Shown: positions 38,320 through 49,074 of the stretch, piece by piece
How the letters are laid out: each line of letters starts with the position of its first letter
How positions within the stretch are numbered: position 1 is the first letter of the stretch
From: Nitrobacter sp051535215
GTDB taxonomy: Bacteria; Pseudomonadota; Alphaproteobacteria; Rhizobiales; Xanthobacteraceae
Direction: 5' to 3'
NCBI RefSeq assembly: GCF_051535215.1
Contig: NZ_JBPPLY010000002.1
Location: 62,001-126,000, forward strand
Length of the DNA: 64,000 bases
Translations under genes and position numbers: made by a program
Notes under the pieces: generated by a model
What the model was told of the DNA's origin: nothing
The model's input: the letters and a program-made list of their open reading frames with translations, nothing else
Database searches by the model: none

Positions 38320-39864
38320 GTGGGCAAGGTTTTCGACCTCGCTATCATCGGCGGCGGCGTCAACGGATGCGGGATCGCGCGCGACGCGGCGGGACGTGGA
38401 AACTCTGTTTTCCTGTGCGAAATGAACGACCTCGCCAGCGGCACGTCGTCGGTGTCGACCAAGCTGGTGCATGGCGGGCTGCGCTATCTCGAATATTATG
38501 AATTCCATCTTGTTCGCGAGGCGCTGATCGAGCGCGAAATTCTCTGGCGGATCGCGCCGCACATCATCCGCCCGCTGCGTTTCGTGCTGCCGCATCACGC
38601 AGGCTTGCGGCCGACATGGATGCTGCGGTTCGGCCTGTTTCTTTACGATCATATCGGCGGGCGGAAACTGTTGCCCCCGACGCGCTCGGTCGATCTGTCA
38701 CGGGATGAGGTTGGCAAACCGCTGGTCGCCGGGCGCTATCGCAAGGGTTTCGAATATTCCGACTGCTTTGTCGACGATGCTCGCCTCGTCGTTCTTACCG
38801 CGCGCGATGCGGCCGATCGCGGCGCCGACATCAGGACCCGAACCCGCGCGGTCGAGACCCGGCAGGCGAACGGCCTCTGGCACGTCACGGTCGAGGACAC
38901 GTTAAGCGGAGAACGCAGCACCATATCGGCGCGAGTGCTGGTCAACGCGGGTGGCCCCTGGGTCGAACAGGTGCTCACCCTGGGTGCCGGCGTGAACACG
39001 CGTGCAAGAATCCGGCTGGTGCAGGGGTCGCACATCGTGGTCAGGAAGCTCTACGACCACGACCGCGCCTACATCTTCCAGAACAGCGACGGCCGGATCG
39101 TGTTCGCGATTCCATATCAGGACGACTTCACCCTGATCGGCACCACCGATCGTGACTATGAGGGCGATCCCGCTGAGGTAAAGGCCTCCGATGATGAGGT
39201 TGCCTATCTCTGCGCCTCCGTTGGCGAGTATCTGGCGAAGCCGGTCACGTCGCGGGACGTGGTCTGGACCTATGCCGGCGTGCGTCCGCTCTATGACGAC
39301 GGCGCGAGCGAAGCCAAGGCCGCGACGCGCGAATATGCGTTCGAACTCGATACGCCGGGCGGCGCTCCGCTGCTGTCGGTCTACGGCGGCAAGATCACGA
39401 CCTATCGGCGGCTTGCCGAAGAGGCGCTGGAAAAGCTGTCGCCCTATCTGAAGGGTACAAAGGCGCGCGAGGGCTGGACCGCGAAAGCACCGCTGCCCGG
39501 CGGCGACATGGAGGTCTCGGCGGTTACGGCGCTGACGGCGGAGTTGATGCGCGGCTATCCTTTTCTGACTAAAGCGCACGCGAACCGTCTCGCACATGCT
39601 TACGGCACGCGCACGGCGAAGCTCCTGGGCTCGGCGAAATCCATGGCTGATCTCGGGCGGCATTTCGGCGCGACGCTGACCGAAAGCGAAGTCCGCTATC
39701 TGATTTCGCACGAATGGGCCTGCACCGCGGCCGATATCGTCTGGCGGCGCTCCAAGCTCGGCTTGCGGATGTCCGCGTCCGACATTGCAGCCCTCGACGA
39801 CTGGCTCGCCGCGCAGCGCACGCAGAGCGGAGGTCCGCCGAGGGAAGCGGGAGCGCGATCATGA
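38320..39864 (+). CDS. glpD: aerobic glycerol-3-phosphate dehydrogenase
   Basis: About 514 residues. The FAD-binding Rossmann loop is IIGGGVNGCGIARDA, followed by GTSSVSTKLVHGGLRYLE, the classical GlpD signature, and later TTDRDYEGDP and YGGKITTYRRLAEEA. It oxidises glycerol-3-phosphate to dihydroxyacetone phosphate and feeds electrons to quinone at the membrane. The start is a choice: GTG at 38320 has AAGGG spaced 9 nt, while the ATG at 38311 touches that AAGGG. Its stop overlaps the next ATG. Confidence 0.93.
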   Translation: MGKVFDLAIIGGGVNGCGIARDAAGRGNSVFLCEMNDLASGTSSVSTKLVHGGLRYLEYYEFHLVREALIEREILWRIAPHIIRPLRFVLPHHAGLRPTWMLRFGLFLYDHIGGRKLLPPTRSVDLSRDEVGKPLVAGRYRKGFEYSDCFVDDARLVVLTARDAADRGADIRTRTRAVETRQANGLWHVTVEDTLSGERSTISARVLVNAGGPWVEQVLTLGAGVNTRARIRLVQGSHIVVRKLYDHDRAYIFQNSDGRIVFAIPYQDDFTLIGTTDRDYEGDPAEVKASDDEVAYLCASVGEYLAKPVTSRDVVWTYAGVRPLYDDGASEAKAATREYAFELDTPGGAPLLSVYGGKITTYRRLAEEALEKLSPYLKGTKAREGWTAKAPLPGGDMEVSAVTALTAELMRGYPFLTKAHANRLAHAYGTRTAKLLGSAKSMADLGRHFGATLTESEVRYLISHEWACTAADIVWRRSKLGLRMSASDIAALDDWLAAQRTQSGGPPREAGARS

Positions 39865-40940
39865 GCGTCGCCCTCGACCATGTCACGCGGGTGGTCGACG
39901 GTTTGCCGACGATCCGCGATGTGTCGCTGACGCTGGAGCGCGGCGCGCTCAGCGTGCTGCTCGGTCCGACGCTGGCGGGCAAGACCTCGATTATGCGTCT
40001 GCTTGCCGGTCTCGACAAGCCGACGCAGGGCTGCGTGCTGGTCGACGGCAAGGACGTCACCGGCCTTGACGTGCGCAAGCGCTCGGTCGCGATGGTCTAT
40101 CAGCAGTTCATCAACTATCCCTCGCTCACGGTCTACGAGAACATCGCTTCGCCTTTGCGGGTGCAGGGCAGACCGAAGGCCGAGATCGATGCGCGGGTGC
40201 GCGAGGCGGCGCAATTGCTGAAGCTCGCGCCATATCTCGATCGCATGCCACTGCAACTCTCCGGCGGCCAGCAGCAGCGCACCGCGATCGCCCGCGCGCT
40301 GGTGAAGGGGGCCGATCTCGTTCTGCTTGATGAGCCGCTCGCCAATCTCGACTACAAGCTGCGCGAGGAACTGCGCATCGAACTGCCGCGCATCTTCGAG
40401 GCCTCCGGCGCGATCTTCGTCTATGCGACCACCGAACCCTCCGAGGCCCTGCTGCTCGGCGGCCGCACCATCTGCCTCTGGGAAGGCGAGATATTGCAGG
40501 TCGGAGAGACTTCGAAGGTTTATCATCACCCGGAAACCATGCGCGCGGCCCAGGTGTTTTCCGATCCGCCGCTGAACATTGTCGGAATCGAAAAGCGGAA
40601 CGACACGGTGCGATACGAAGCGGGCACGGAGGCCCCGGCGAACGGGCTGTACGCCGCGTTGCCGGATGGCGCTTATCGCGTCGGCTTCCGTCCCTATCAG
40701 CTTCGCCTTGCGGATGGCCGCTCCGGCCGCCATGTATTTTCGGCTGAAGTGATTGTCACCGAGATCACGGGGTCGGAAAGCTTTGTGCACATCAAGCGGG
40801 CGCAGGCCGACTGGGTCGCCGTGCTCGAAGGCGTGCATGAATTCCTGCCGGGGCAAAAGATCGAGGTCGCGCTCGATCCCGACGACGTATTTGCTTTCGA
40901 CACCGGCGGCCGCCTGGCCGCCGCACCCGGCGCGGCGTGA
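39861..40940 (+). CDS. glpS: glycerol ABC transporter ATP-binding subunit GlpS
   Basis: 359 residues. Walker A is the atypical GPTLAGKT (35-42). A normal signature LSGGQQQR is at 133-140 and Walker B LVLLDE at ~153-158. The switch-loop histidine is replaced: YATTEPSEA has Thr at ~191 where YVTHD is usual. A TOBE/MalK-like regulatory domain follows residue ~230. It pairs with GlpT to power glycerol uptake in rhizobial-type GlpSTPQV systems. The ATG overlaps the glpD stop. Confidence 0.88.
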   Translation: MSVALDHVTRVVDGLPTIRDVSLTLERGALSVLLGPTLAGKTSIMRLLAGLDKPTQGCVLVDGKDVTGLDVRKRSVAMVYQQFINYPSLTVYENIASPLRVQGRPKAEIDARVREAAQLLKLAPYLDRMPLQLSGGQQQRTAIARALVKGADLVLLDEPLANLDYKLREELRIELPRIFEASGAIFVYATTEPSEALLLGGRTICLWEGEILQVGETSKVYHHPETMRAAQVFSDPPLNIVGIEKRNDTVRYEAGTEAPANGLYAALPDGAYRVGFRPYQLRLADGRSGRHVFSAEVIVTEITGSESFVHIKRAQADWVAVLEGVHEFLPGQKIEVALDPDDVFAFDTGGRLAAAPGAA

Positions 40941-40951
40941 GGGGAAGGCGC

Positions 40952-42033
40952 ATGGCCCGCATCGACCTCGTCGATCTCGCGCATTCTTACAATGGCGACG
41001 GTGCCGATCCGGAATCCTTCGCATTGAAGCCGATCTCGATGACCTGGCGACAGGGCGGAGCATATGCGCTGCTGGGTCCGAGCGGTTGCGGCAAGACCAC
41101 ACTGCTCAATCTGATATCCGGCATCGTACTGCCCACGCGTGGAAAAATCCTGTTCGATGGCACTGACGTCACCTCGCTGTCGACGCGGCGGCGCAATATC
41201 GCGCAGGTGTTCCAGTTTCCGGTGATCTATGACACCATGACGGTCGGCGAAAATCTCGCCTTTCCATTGAAGAATCGCGGCGTCGCAAAGTCTGCGATAG
41301 CGGCGCGGGTCGCCGAAATCGCGGCATTGCTCGATCTTACGCCGGTTCTCGACCGCAAGGCGACGCGGCTGACGGCGGATGCCAAGCAGAAAATTTCGCT
41401 CGGGCGCGGTCTGGTGCGATCGGATGTCGCCGCCGTACTGTTCGACGAGCCGCTGACGGTGATCGATCCTGAATTGAAATGGGAGTTGCGCTCGAAGCTG
41501 AAGGCGCTGCATCGTGCTCTCGACCTGACGATGATCTACGTGACCCACGATCAGACCGAGGCGCTGACCTTCGCCGATACGGTCGTGGTGATGCATGATG
41601 GTCGCGTCGTGCAGAGCGGTAGTCCGGCGGACCTGTTCGACAAGCCGGCTCATACTTTTGTCGGCTATTTCATCGGTTCGCCCGGCATGAATATCGTACC
41701 GGCCGCGGTGGAGGGCAACGAGGCGCGCATCGACGGTCATGTTATTCGGCTGACGCGGAGTTATGACAGGCTGCCGGAGCGCGCGGCCATCGAGATTGGC
41801 GTGCGTCCCGAGTTTGTTCACGTTGCGGCTCCGTCACCGGATCTTCTCGACGCCACGATAGACCGGATCGACGATCTCGGCCGTGTCCGATTCGCGCGGG
41901 TCCGGGTCGGCGACGTGAAGTTTGCCGCGCGCGTGCCGCCTGGCTTTTCGATTCCCGGCACGAAAGCGGGCCTTGTGTTCGACCCCGCTCGCGTGCACGT
42001 CTATGCTGACAGTCGTCTCGTCGAAGGGGACGC

Positions 42034-42037
<4 letters not shown>
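40952..42037 (+). CDS. glpT: glycerol ABC transporter ATP-binding subunit GlpT
   Basis: 361 residues from the ATG at 40952 with GGGGAAGG upstream. Walker A GPSGCGKTT (42-50) and the switch histidine YVTHD (His199) are intact. The ABC signature is LTADAKQK (140-147) where LSGGQ-like would be expected, and the D-loop reads TVID. A TOBE-like C-terminal domain is present. It is expected to dimerise with GlpS. Its stop overlaps the start of the permease gene (ATGATG/TGA). Confidence 0.88.
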
Positions 42038-43745
<1,708 letters not shown>

Positions 43746-43752
43746 GGAGGGC

Positions 43753-43796
43753 GCATGATTCGGAAAAAACGGGAACGGTTCCGGACCAGATCATGC
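43753..43796. repeat. imperfect palindrome within the glp operon
   Basis: GCATGATTCGGAA is mirrored by TCCGGACCAGATCATGC, a form of a palindrome widespread in rhizobial intergenic DNA. It begins 7 nt after the glpQ stop and ends 21 nt before the DUF2160 start. It can form a stem in the message, possibly setting the ratio of transporter to downstream products. Confidence 0.65.
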
Positions 43797-43817
43797 ACAA
43801 GCGTGGAGGATTAAGCC

Positions 43818-44147
43818 ATGAGCCACATCGCATGGATGGCCTGGACATGGCCGACTGCGATTTTTTTCGTAGCGCTGGCGCTGACGCTGCTGACGATGAC
43901 CTATCTCGCCGCCGCCTATCCGGAAGCCGAGCGGGTCGGAATCCTCCGCATCCCCACCACCCGCGGTGACCGGCTGTTTATTTCGCTGATCGCGACCGCG
44001 GTCATCCACCTGTTGTGGATCGGGTTCGTGGGAGCGGATACCATCGCGACGGTTCCTGCCGGTGGAGAAGGAATCGAAATATCGAGCCTGTGGCTCGCGA
44101 CCGCGATTTCGTTCGGGGTGGCCGTGCTGATTTTCCGAACGGTCTGA
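43818..44147 (+). CDS. DUF2160 small membrane protein
   Basis: 109 residues with three hydrophobic segments (around 9-33, 52-73, 88-106) and the family-type segment LAAAYPEAERVGILRIPTTRGDRLF. DUF2160 proteins are small membrane proteins commonly found in this glycerol ABC operon, between permease and binding-protein genes. The exact role is not known. GTGGAGGA precedes the ATG. Confidence 0.85.
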   Translation: MSHIAWMAWTWPTAIFFVALALTLLTMTYLAAAYPEAERVGILRIPTTRGDRLFISLIATAVIHLLWIGFVGADTIATVPAGGEGIEISSLWLATAISFGVAVLIFRTV

Positions 44148-44216
44148 CGGAGAAAGGAAACGGGTCCGGTCTTCGGATCTAAAATCGTATCCAGTGCTGC
44201 AACGGAGGAAACGAAG

Positions 44217-46010
44217 ATGCTGAATCTGAGAGAACGAGGAAGCCCCGCAACCAGGTCGCGCCTGCTGGCGATGACGAGCGCCGCCGCGCTGGTCGTCATG
44301 ACTTTGACGCTGGCGTCGCCCGTACGAGCGGATGACGCCACGATCCAGAAGTGGATCGACAACGAGTTTCAGCCCTCGACCCTGTCCAAGGCCGATCAGT
44401 TGAAGGAGATGCAGTGGTTCGCCAAGGCAGCCGAACCTTTCAAGGGTATGGAGATCAACGTCGTGTCGGAAACGATCACGACGCATGAATATGAATCAAA
44501 GACTCTCGCCAAAGCCTTCACCGAAATCACAGGCATCAAGGTCAAGCACGACATCATCCAGGAAGGTGACGTCGTCGAGAAGCTGCAGACCCAGATGCAG
44601 TCCGGCAAGAACGTCTACGACGGCTGGATCAACGACTCCGATCTGATCGGCACGCACTTTCGTTACGGCCAGACCGTCGCATTGTCCGACTACATGGCAG
44701 GCGAAGGCAAGGACGTCACCGATCCGATGCTCGATGTCGACGACTTCATCGGCAAGTCGTTCACCACCGCTCCGGATGGCAAGCTCTATCAATTGCCCGA
44801 CCAGCAGTTCGCCAACCTCTATTGGTTCCGCTACGACTGGTTCACCAATCCCGATTACAAGGCCAGGTTCAAGGCCAAGTACGGTTACGAACTTGGCGTG
44901 CCGGTGAACTGGTCGGCCTATGAGGACATCGCCGACTTCTTCACCAACGACATCAAGGAAATCGACGGCGTCAAAGTTTACGGCCACATGGATTACGGCA
45001 AGAAGGACCCCTCGCTCGGCTGGCGCTTCACCGATGCCTGGCTGTCGATGGCCGGCAACGGCGACAAGGGCATCCCGAATGGCAAGCCGGTCGATGAATG
45101 GGGTATCCGCATGGAGGGCTGCCGTCCGGTCGGTTCCTCGATCGAGCGCGGCGGCGATACCAACGGTCCGGCCGCGGTCTACTCGATCGTGAAGTATCTC
45201 GACTGGCTGAAGAAGTATGCCCCGCCGCAGGCGCAGGGCATGACGTTCTCCGAAGCCGGTCCGGTACCGGCGCAGGGCAACATCGCCCAGCAGATCTTCT
45301 GGTACACCGCCTTCACCGCCGACATGGTGAAGCCGGGCCTGCCGGTGATGAACGCGGACGGCACGCCGAAGTGGCGCATGGCGCCGTCGCCGCACGGTGC
45401 ATACTGGAAGGAGGGCATGAAACTTGGCTATCAGGACGCCGGCTCGCTCACGCTTCTGAAGTCGACGCCGCCTGATCGGCGCAAGGCCGCCTGGCTGTAT
45501 CTTCAGTTCATCGTCTCCAAGACGGTCAGCTTGAAGAAGAGTCATGTCGGTCTCACCTTCATTCGTGAATCCGACATCTGGGACAAGTCGTTCACCGAGC
45601 GTGCGCCGAAGCTCGGCGGCCTGATCGAGTTCTACCGCTCGCCTGCGCGCGTGCAGTGGACTCCGACCGGCAACAACGTGCCCGATTATCCGAAGCTCGC
45701 GCAACTGTGGTGGCAGAACATCGGCGACGCCGCCTCCGGCGCCAAGACCCCGCAGCAGGCGATGGATTCGCTCGCCGCCGCCCAGGACTCGGTGATGGCG
45801 CGGATCGAGAAGTCCGGCGTGCAGGGCGCTTGCGGTCCGAAGCTCAATCCGAAGAAGACTGCCGAATACTGGTATGAGAAATCGGCAAAGGACGGCAACA
45901 TCGCGCCGCAGCGCAAGCTCGCCGACGAAAAGCCGAAAGGCGAAACCGTCGACTACGATACGCTGATCAAGTCGTGGCCGGCAACGCCGCCGAAGCGGGC
46001 TTCGAACTGA
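44217..46010 (+). CDS. glpV: glycerol ABC transporter periplasmic substrate-binding protein GlpV
   Basis: 597 residues, a large family-1-type solute-binding protein. A signal sequence with hydrophobic core AALVVMTLTLASP ends at ...VRA-DD near residue 38. The mature N-terminus includes the segment KWIDNEFQPSTL. It is longer than most such proteins, as is usual for GlpV. GGAGGA precedes the ATG. It is the last gene of the glycerol operon and is followed by a terminator. Confidence 0.9.
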   Translation: MLNLRERGSPATRSRLLAMTSAAALVVMTLTLASPVRADDATIQKWIDNEFQPSTLSKADQLKEMQWFAKAAEPFKGMEINVVSETITTHEYESKTLAKAFTEITGIKVKHDIIQEGDVVEKLQTQMQSGKNVYDGWINDSDLIGTHFRYGQTVALSDYMAGEGKDVTDPMLDVDDFIGKSFTTAPDGKLYQLPDQQFANLYWFRYDWFTNPDYKARFKAKYGYELGVPVNWSAYEDIADFFTNDIKEIDGVKVYGHMDYGKKDPSLGWRFTDAWLSMAGNGDKGIPNGKPVDEWGIRMEGCRPVGSSIERGGDTNGPAAVYSIVKYLDWLKKYAPPQAQGMTFSEAGPVPAQGNIAQQIFWYTAFTADMVKPGLPVMNADGTPKWRMAPSPHGAYWKEGMKLGYQDAGSLTLLKSTPPDRRKAAWLYLQFIVSKTVSLKKSHVGLTFIRESDIWDKSFTERAPKLGGLIEFYRSPARVQWTPTGNNVPDYPKLAQLWWQNIGDAASGAKTPQQAMDSLAAAQDSVMARIEKSGVQGACGPKLNPKKTAEYWYEKSAKDGNIAPQRKLADEKPKGETVDYDTLIKSWPATPPKRASN

Positions 46011-46020
46011 AATTGTGTCT

Positions 46021-46122
46021 CTGGAGGATTTCGCTTCTGATTGAATCAGAAGCGAAGCTCCAGATTGTTATCGGCGCGTTTTCTTCACGCGGACCGGAAT
46101 CCATTTCGCTGGAAACGCTATA
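46021..46122 (-). repeat. dispersed palindromic element, copy 3
   Basis: The CTGGAG...CTCCAG outer arms enclose a long inner hairpin (TTCGCTTCTGATT with AATCAGAAGCGAA). The element body GCGTTTTCTTCACGCGGACCGG...TTCGCTGGAAACGCTAT follows. It is in the reverse orientation and starts right after glpV. Confidence 0.8.
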
Positions 46123-46127
46123 ATAAG

Positions 46128-46155
46128 AAAAGGCCGGGAGCGATCCCGGCCTTTT
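46128..46155. terminator. bidirectional terminator between glpV and the DUF1993 gene
   Basis: A perfect 12-bp stem AAAAGGCCGGGA / TCCCGGCCTTTT with a GCGA tetraloop and A/T runs on both sides lies between two convergent genes. Confidence 0.9.
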
Positions 46156-46189
46156 GCTGTAATGCGCAACGCGCAAATCCATCGGATTT

Positions 46190-46693
46190 CTACTTTACGC
46201 CCATGAAATCGCGTTTGCCGAGTTCGACGCCGTTATGACGGAGGATGTCGTAGGCGGTCGTCGCATGGAAATAGAAATTCGGTAACGCGAACTGACTGAG
46301 ATACTGCTGGCCCTTCAGCGTCATCGTCTTGTCCGGCCCTGCGGGAAAGGTGACGTCGCGACCATCCGCACCGTCAAACTTGGCGGGTGCCGCACCTTTC
46401 ACGTAATCCGCCGCCTTGGTAAGGCGCTGCTGCAAGTCGTCAAAGGTCTTCTCCGTATCGGGCGTGCTCGGCACCTCCGAACCGGTCAGCCGCGCGCAGG
46501 TCTTCACAGCGAAATCGCAGGCGATCTGGATCTGGCGCGTCAGCGGCAGCATGTCCGGATAGAGCCGTGCGGTCAGCAGAGTTTCGGGCGCGATCTTTCG
46601 CGTGCTCGCATGGGCTTCGGCTTTCCTGAGAATGTCGGAAAGCGCGCCGAGCGTTTGCAGGAAGGCCGGCGCGGCGGAATCGTAAAATGACAT
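46190..46693 (-). CDS. DUF1993 protein
   Basis: 167 residues. It begins MSFYDSAAPAFLQTLGALSDILRKA and includes RLYPDMLPLTRQIQIACDFAV and the terminal LPNFYFHATTAYDILRHNGVELGKRDFMG. These are features of DUF1993, a DinB-like four-helix family. AAAGG precedes the ATG at 46693. The function is unknown; it is a single-gene unit, convergent with glpV and divergent from soxC. Confidence 0.85.
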   Translation of the reverse strand: MSFYDSAAPAFLQTLGALSDILRKAEAHASTRKIAPETLLTARLYPDMLPLTRQIQIACDFAVKTCARLTGSEVPSTPDTEKTFDDLQQRLTKAADYVKGAAPAKFDGADGRDVTFPAGPDKTMTLKGQQYLSQFALPNFYFHATTAYDILRHNGVELGKRDFMGVK

Positions 46694-47023
46694 GGGAATG
46701 CCTTTGTTTGCTCTGTGGTGCGGAAGCTGACGGCGAAACAGCGGAACGGGCTGCCATCTGCAGATGGGAAGCTTTGTTCCATATCGCAACCTCCGTCACA
46801 GCGGAAAAGCGTAGCCCCGCAACTGCCGAAACGCGATGTCGAGTCTACTTTGGTCGAAGCCGTCTTCACCACCATGTTAATTCACAAGCGAGGCGAGCGG
46901 CCGATACGCTTCATGGTCCGCAGAGATAGGCTTTGCGGAGAATTCGAGTTGAACGTCAAGCCGAGACTTTACCAGGCGTGGTGCGGTTCTCGATTGATCG
47001 TAAGGTCTCTTAGGGAGAGCAAC
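46694..47023. other. divergent intergenic region before soxC
   Basis: 330 nt between the DUF1993 gene and the soxC start. An open frame runs through it in phase with soxC, but its composition is not SoxC-like and the AGGGAG site at 47012-47017 points to the start at 47024. Promoters for both genes should be here. Confidence 0.5.
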
Positions 47024-48424
47024 TTGAACAGCGATGAAAAGGTCGTCTACGACGACAAGGCTCGCCATATGGCTGAGCAGATGATTATGGCCGAACAGCG
47101 CCATATCGCGCAACGTCTCCAGGAAGACTGCGACTGTCAGGACGGAATGTTTCCGCGTCGCATGATCTCAAGTCGGCGCGGCTTTTTGTTCGCGGCGGGG
47201 TCACTCGTCGGAGCGGCGGGTGCAGCTTCGATCGCTCATGCCGAGACGGCGAAAGCGTCGCCCGGAGCTGAGTTTTTCAATGTGCCGGACGATCCGACGA
47301 AGGAGCAGGGACGTCCGGTTGCCGATGAAAGCTATGGAACGAGGTCTCAGTTCGAGACCGAAGTTCGCATGCGCTATCCAACGCCGAACGAGAACACCTC
47401 CTGGAGTCTCACTCCGCTCGGCAAGGGACTGGGCAACATCACGCCGTCAGGACTCCACTTCGAGCGTCATCACGGCGGGATTCCGACGATCGATCCGGCC
47501 AGGCATAACTTGCTGATCCACGGCATGGTGGATCGGCCGATGACGTTCTCGATGGCGGACATCAAGCGGCTGCCGTCGGTGACGCGCAAGCATTTCATCG
47601 AGTGCTCCGGCAACGGTCTGACGGAATGGAACAAGCCGACGATGAAGACCGTGCAGGGAACGCACGGGCTGCTCAGTACGTCTGAATGGACCGGCGTTCA
47701 GTTCGCGACGTTCGCACGCGAGACCGGATTGAAGGAAGGTGCAGCCTGGGTGCTGGCGGAAGGCGCCGACGCCGCGGTCATGACGCGCAGCATTCCGATG
47801 GAGAAAATGCTGCAGGACGCCCTCATCGTCTACGGACAGAACGGTGAAGCGATCCGTCCCGAACAGGGCTATCCCTTGCGGCTTCTTCTTCCCGGCTATG
47901 AGGGAAACACTCACATCAAATGGCTGCGGAGGCTGCAGGTCAGCGACAAGCCGTTCATGACCCGCGAGGAGACTTCCAAGTATACCGATCTTCTCGGAGA
48001 CGGTAAGGCGCGCATCTTCACCCTCGACATGGAGGCGAAGTCGGTCATCACGTTTCCGTCCGGCGACATGAAGCTGCCGGGTCCGGGTTTCTACAACGTC
48101 ACAGGCCTTGCATGGACAGGGCGAGGGCGGGTCCAGTCCGTCGATGTCTCGCTCGATTCAGGAAAGACCTGGTATCCGGCGCGTCTGGAGTCGGTTTCCG
48201 AGCCGATGTGCACGGTGCGCTTCAGCTTCCCGTGGATGTGGGACGGAAAGGCTGCGGTGCTGCAGAGCCGCTGCATCGACGAGACCGGCTATGTCCAGCC
48301 CACCCTTAAGCAACTCATCGCGATCCGCGGTGATAACGGGCCGTTCGGTTCGATCTATCACCTCAACGCGATCCAGAGCTGGGCCGTCAGCGAGGCGGGA
48401 GATGTGACCAATGTCCATGCGTAG
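47024..48424 (+). CDS. soxC: SoxC-like sulfite/sulfane dehydrogenase molybdoprotein
   Basis: 466 residues from a TTG at 47024 with AGGGAG six bases upstream. An ATG at 47069 has no such site. A twin-arginine signal (SSRRGFLFAAGS, Arg 51-52) predicts Tat export. The molybdenum-binding cysteine lies in ECSGNG (Cys ~194), and the C-terminal Mo-Co dimerisation domain is present with the TGLAWTGRGRVQSVDVSLD segment. It belongs to the sulfite oxidase superfamily, and the CSGNG loop favours SoxC over SorA. It is followed immediately by a cytochrome c gene. Confidence 0.9.
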   Translation: MNSDEKVVYDDKARHMAEQMIMAEQRHIAQRLQEDCDCQDGMFPRRMISSRRGFLFAAGSLVGAAGAASIAHAETAKASPGAEFFNVPDDPTKEQGRPVADESYGTRSQFETEVRMRYPTPNENTSWSLTPLGKGLGNITPSGLHFERHHGGIPTIDPARHNLLIHGMVDRPMTFSMADIKRLPSVTRKHFIECSGNGLTEWNKPTMKTVQGTHGLLSTSEWTGVQFATFARETGLKEGAAWVLAEGADAAVMTRSIPMEKMLQDALIVYGQNGEAIRPEQGYPLRLLLPGYEGNTHIKWLRRLQVSDKPFMTREETSKYTDLLGDGKARIFTLDMEAKSVITFPSGDMKLPGPGFYNVTGLAWTGRGRVQSVDVSLDSGKTWYPARLESVSEPMCTVRFSFPWMWDGKAAVLQSRCIDETGYVQPTLKQLIAIRGDNGPFGSIYHLNAIQSWAVSEAGDVTNVHA

Positions 48425-48977
48425 GAAATATCTCGCTCTTGCGACCGGCCTCTGCCTGTTCTCCGCCGGCGCGAGCGCCCAATCGACCATCGATCATTTC
48501 GGCATCGGCCGGAATGCGACGACGGATGAGATGGCTAAATACTTTTCGATTCCGCCTTCGGGCGTGGGACTTCCCCCGGGAAGCGGCACAGCAAAAGCAG
48601 GTGCGGCCATTTTTGCCAACACCTGCGCCGCCTGCCATGGCGACAAGCTGCAAGGAAATCCGGCCAAGGGCATAGGTGGTGATCGTCTGATCGGCGGCCG
48701 GGGTACGCTCGCAAGCAAGACGCCGGTCAAGACCGTGGAGAGTTACTGGCCATACCCAACGACGCTGTTCGATTACATCAAGCGCGCGATGCCCTTCAAT
48801 GCGCCCGGTTCGCTCAAGGACGACGACGTGTATTCCCTGGTCGCCTACATCCTGTCGGAAGCCAAGGTCATCAAGCCGAACGAGACCATGGATGCGAAGA
48901 CCTTGCCGAAGGTGGAGATGCCCAACAGGGACGGCTTTATCCCTGATCCCCGGCCTGAGCTTCAACTGTACAGATGA
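48411..48977 (+). CDS. soxD: SoxD-like c-type cytochrome
   Basis: 188 residues. A signal peptide (LALATGLCLFSAGASA) precedes the haem motif CAACH (72-76) and a distal methionine in RAMPFNAPG (Met127). Only one haem site is present, so it is shorter than diheme SoxD proteins. It overlaps the end of soxC by 14 nt, and is probably the electron acceptor of the same complex. No soxXYZAB genes lie in this window. Confidence 0.88.
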   Translation: MSMRRKYLALATGLCLFSAGASAQSTIDHFGIGRNATTDEMAKYFSIPPSGVGLPPGSGTAKAGAAIFANTCAACHGDKLQGNPAKGIGGDRLIGGRGTLASKTPVKTVESYWPYPTTLFDYIKRAMPFNAPGSLKDDDVYSLVAYILSEAKVIKPNETMDAKTLPKVEMPNRDGFIPDPRPELQLYR

Positions 48978-49074
48978 ACTCATGCATGGGTGCCGATAAA
49001 AACTTCGTCCCGCTCCGGCAGCAAACGACGCCGGATGTGTTTCGCGTCCGGAAATCCTGACCCGGCTCGCGGAT

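Noticed and set aside
46715..47023. N-terminal extension of soxC by ~103 codons
   Set aside because: Arg/Ser-rich text that does not resemble SoxC; a Shine-Dalgarno and TTG at 47024 define a better start just before the Tat signal.
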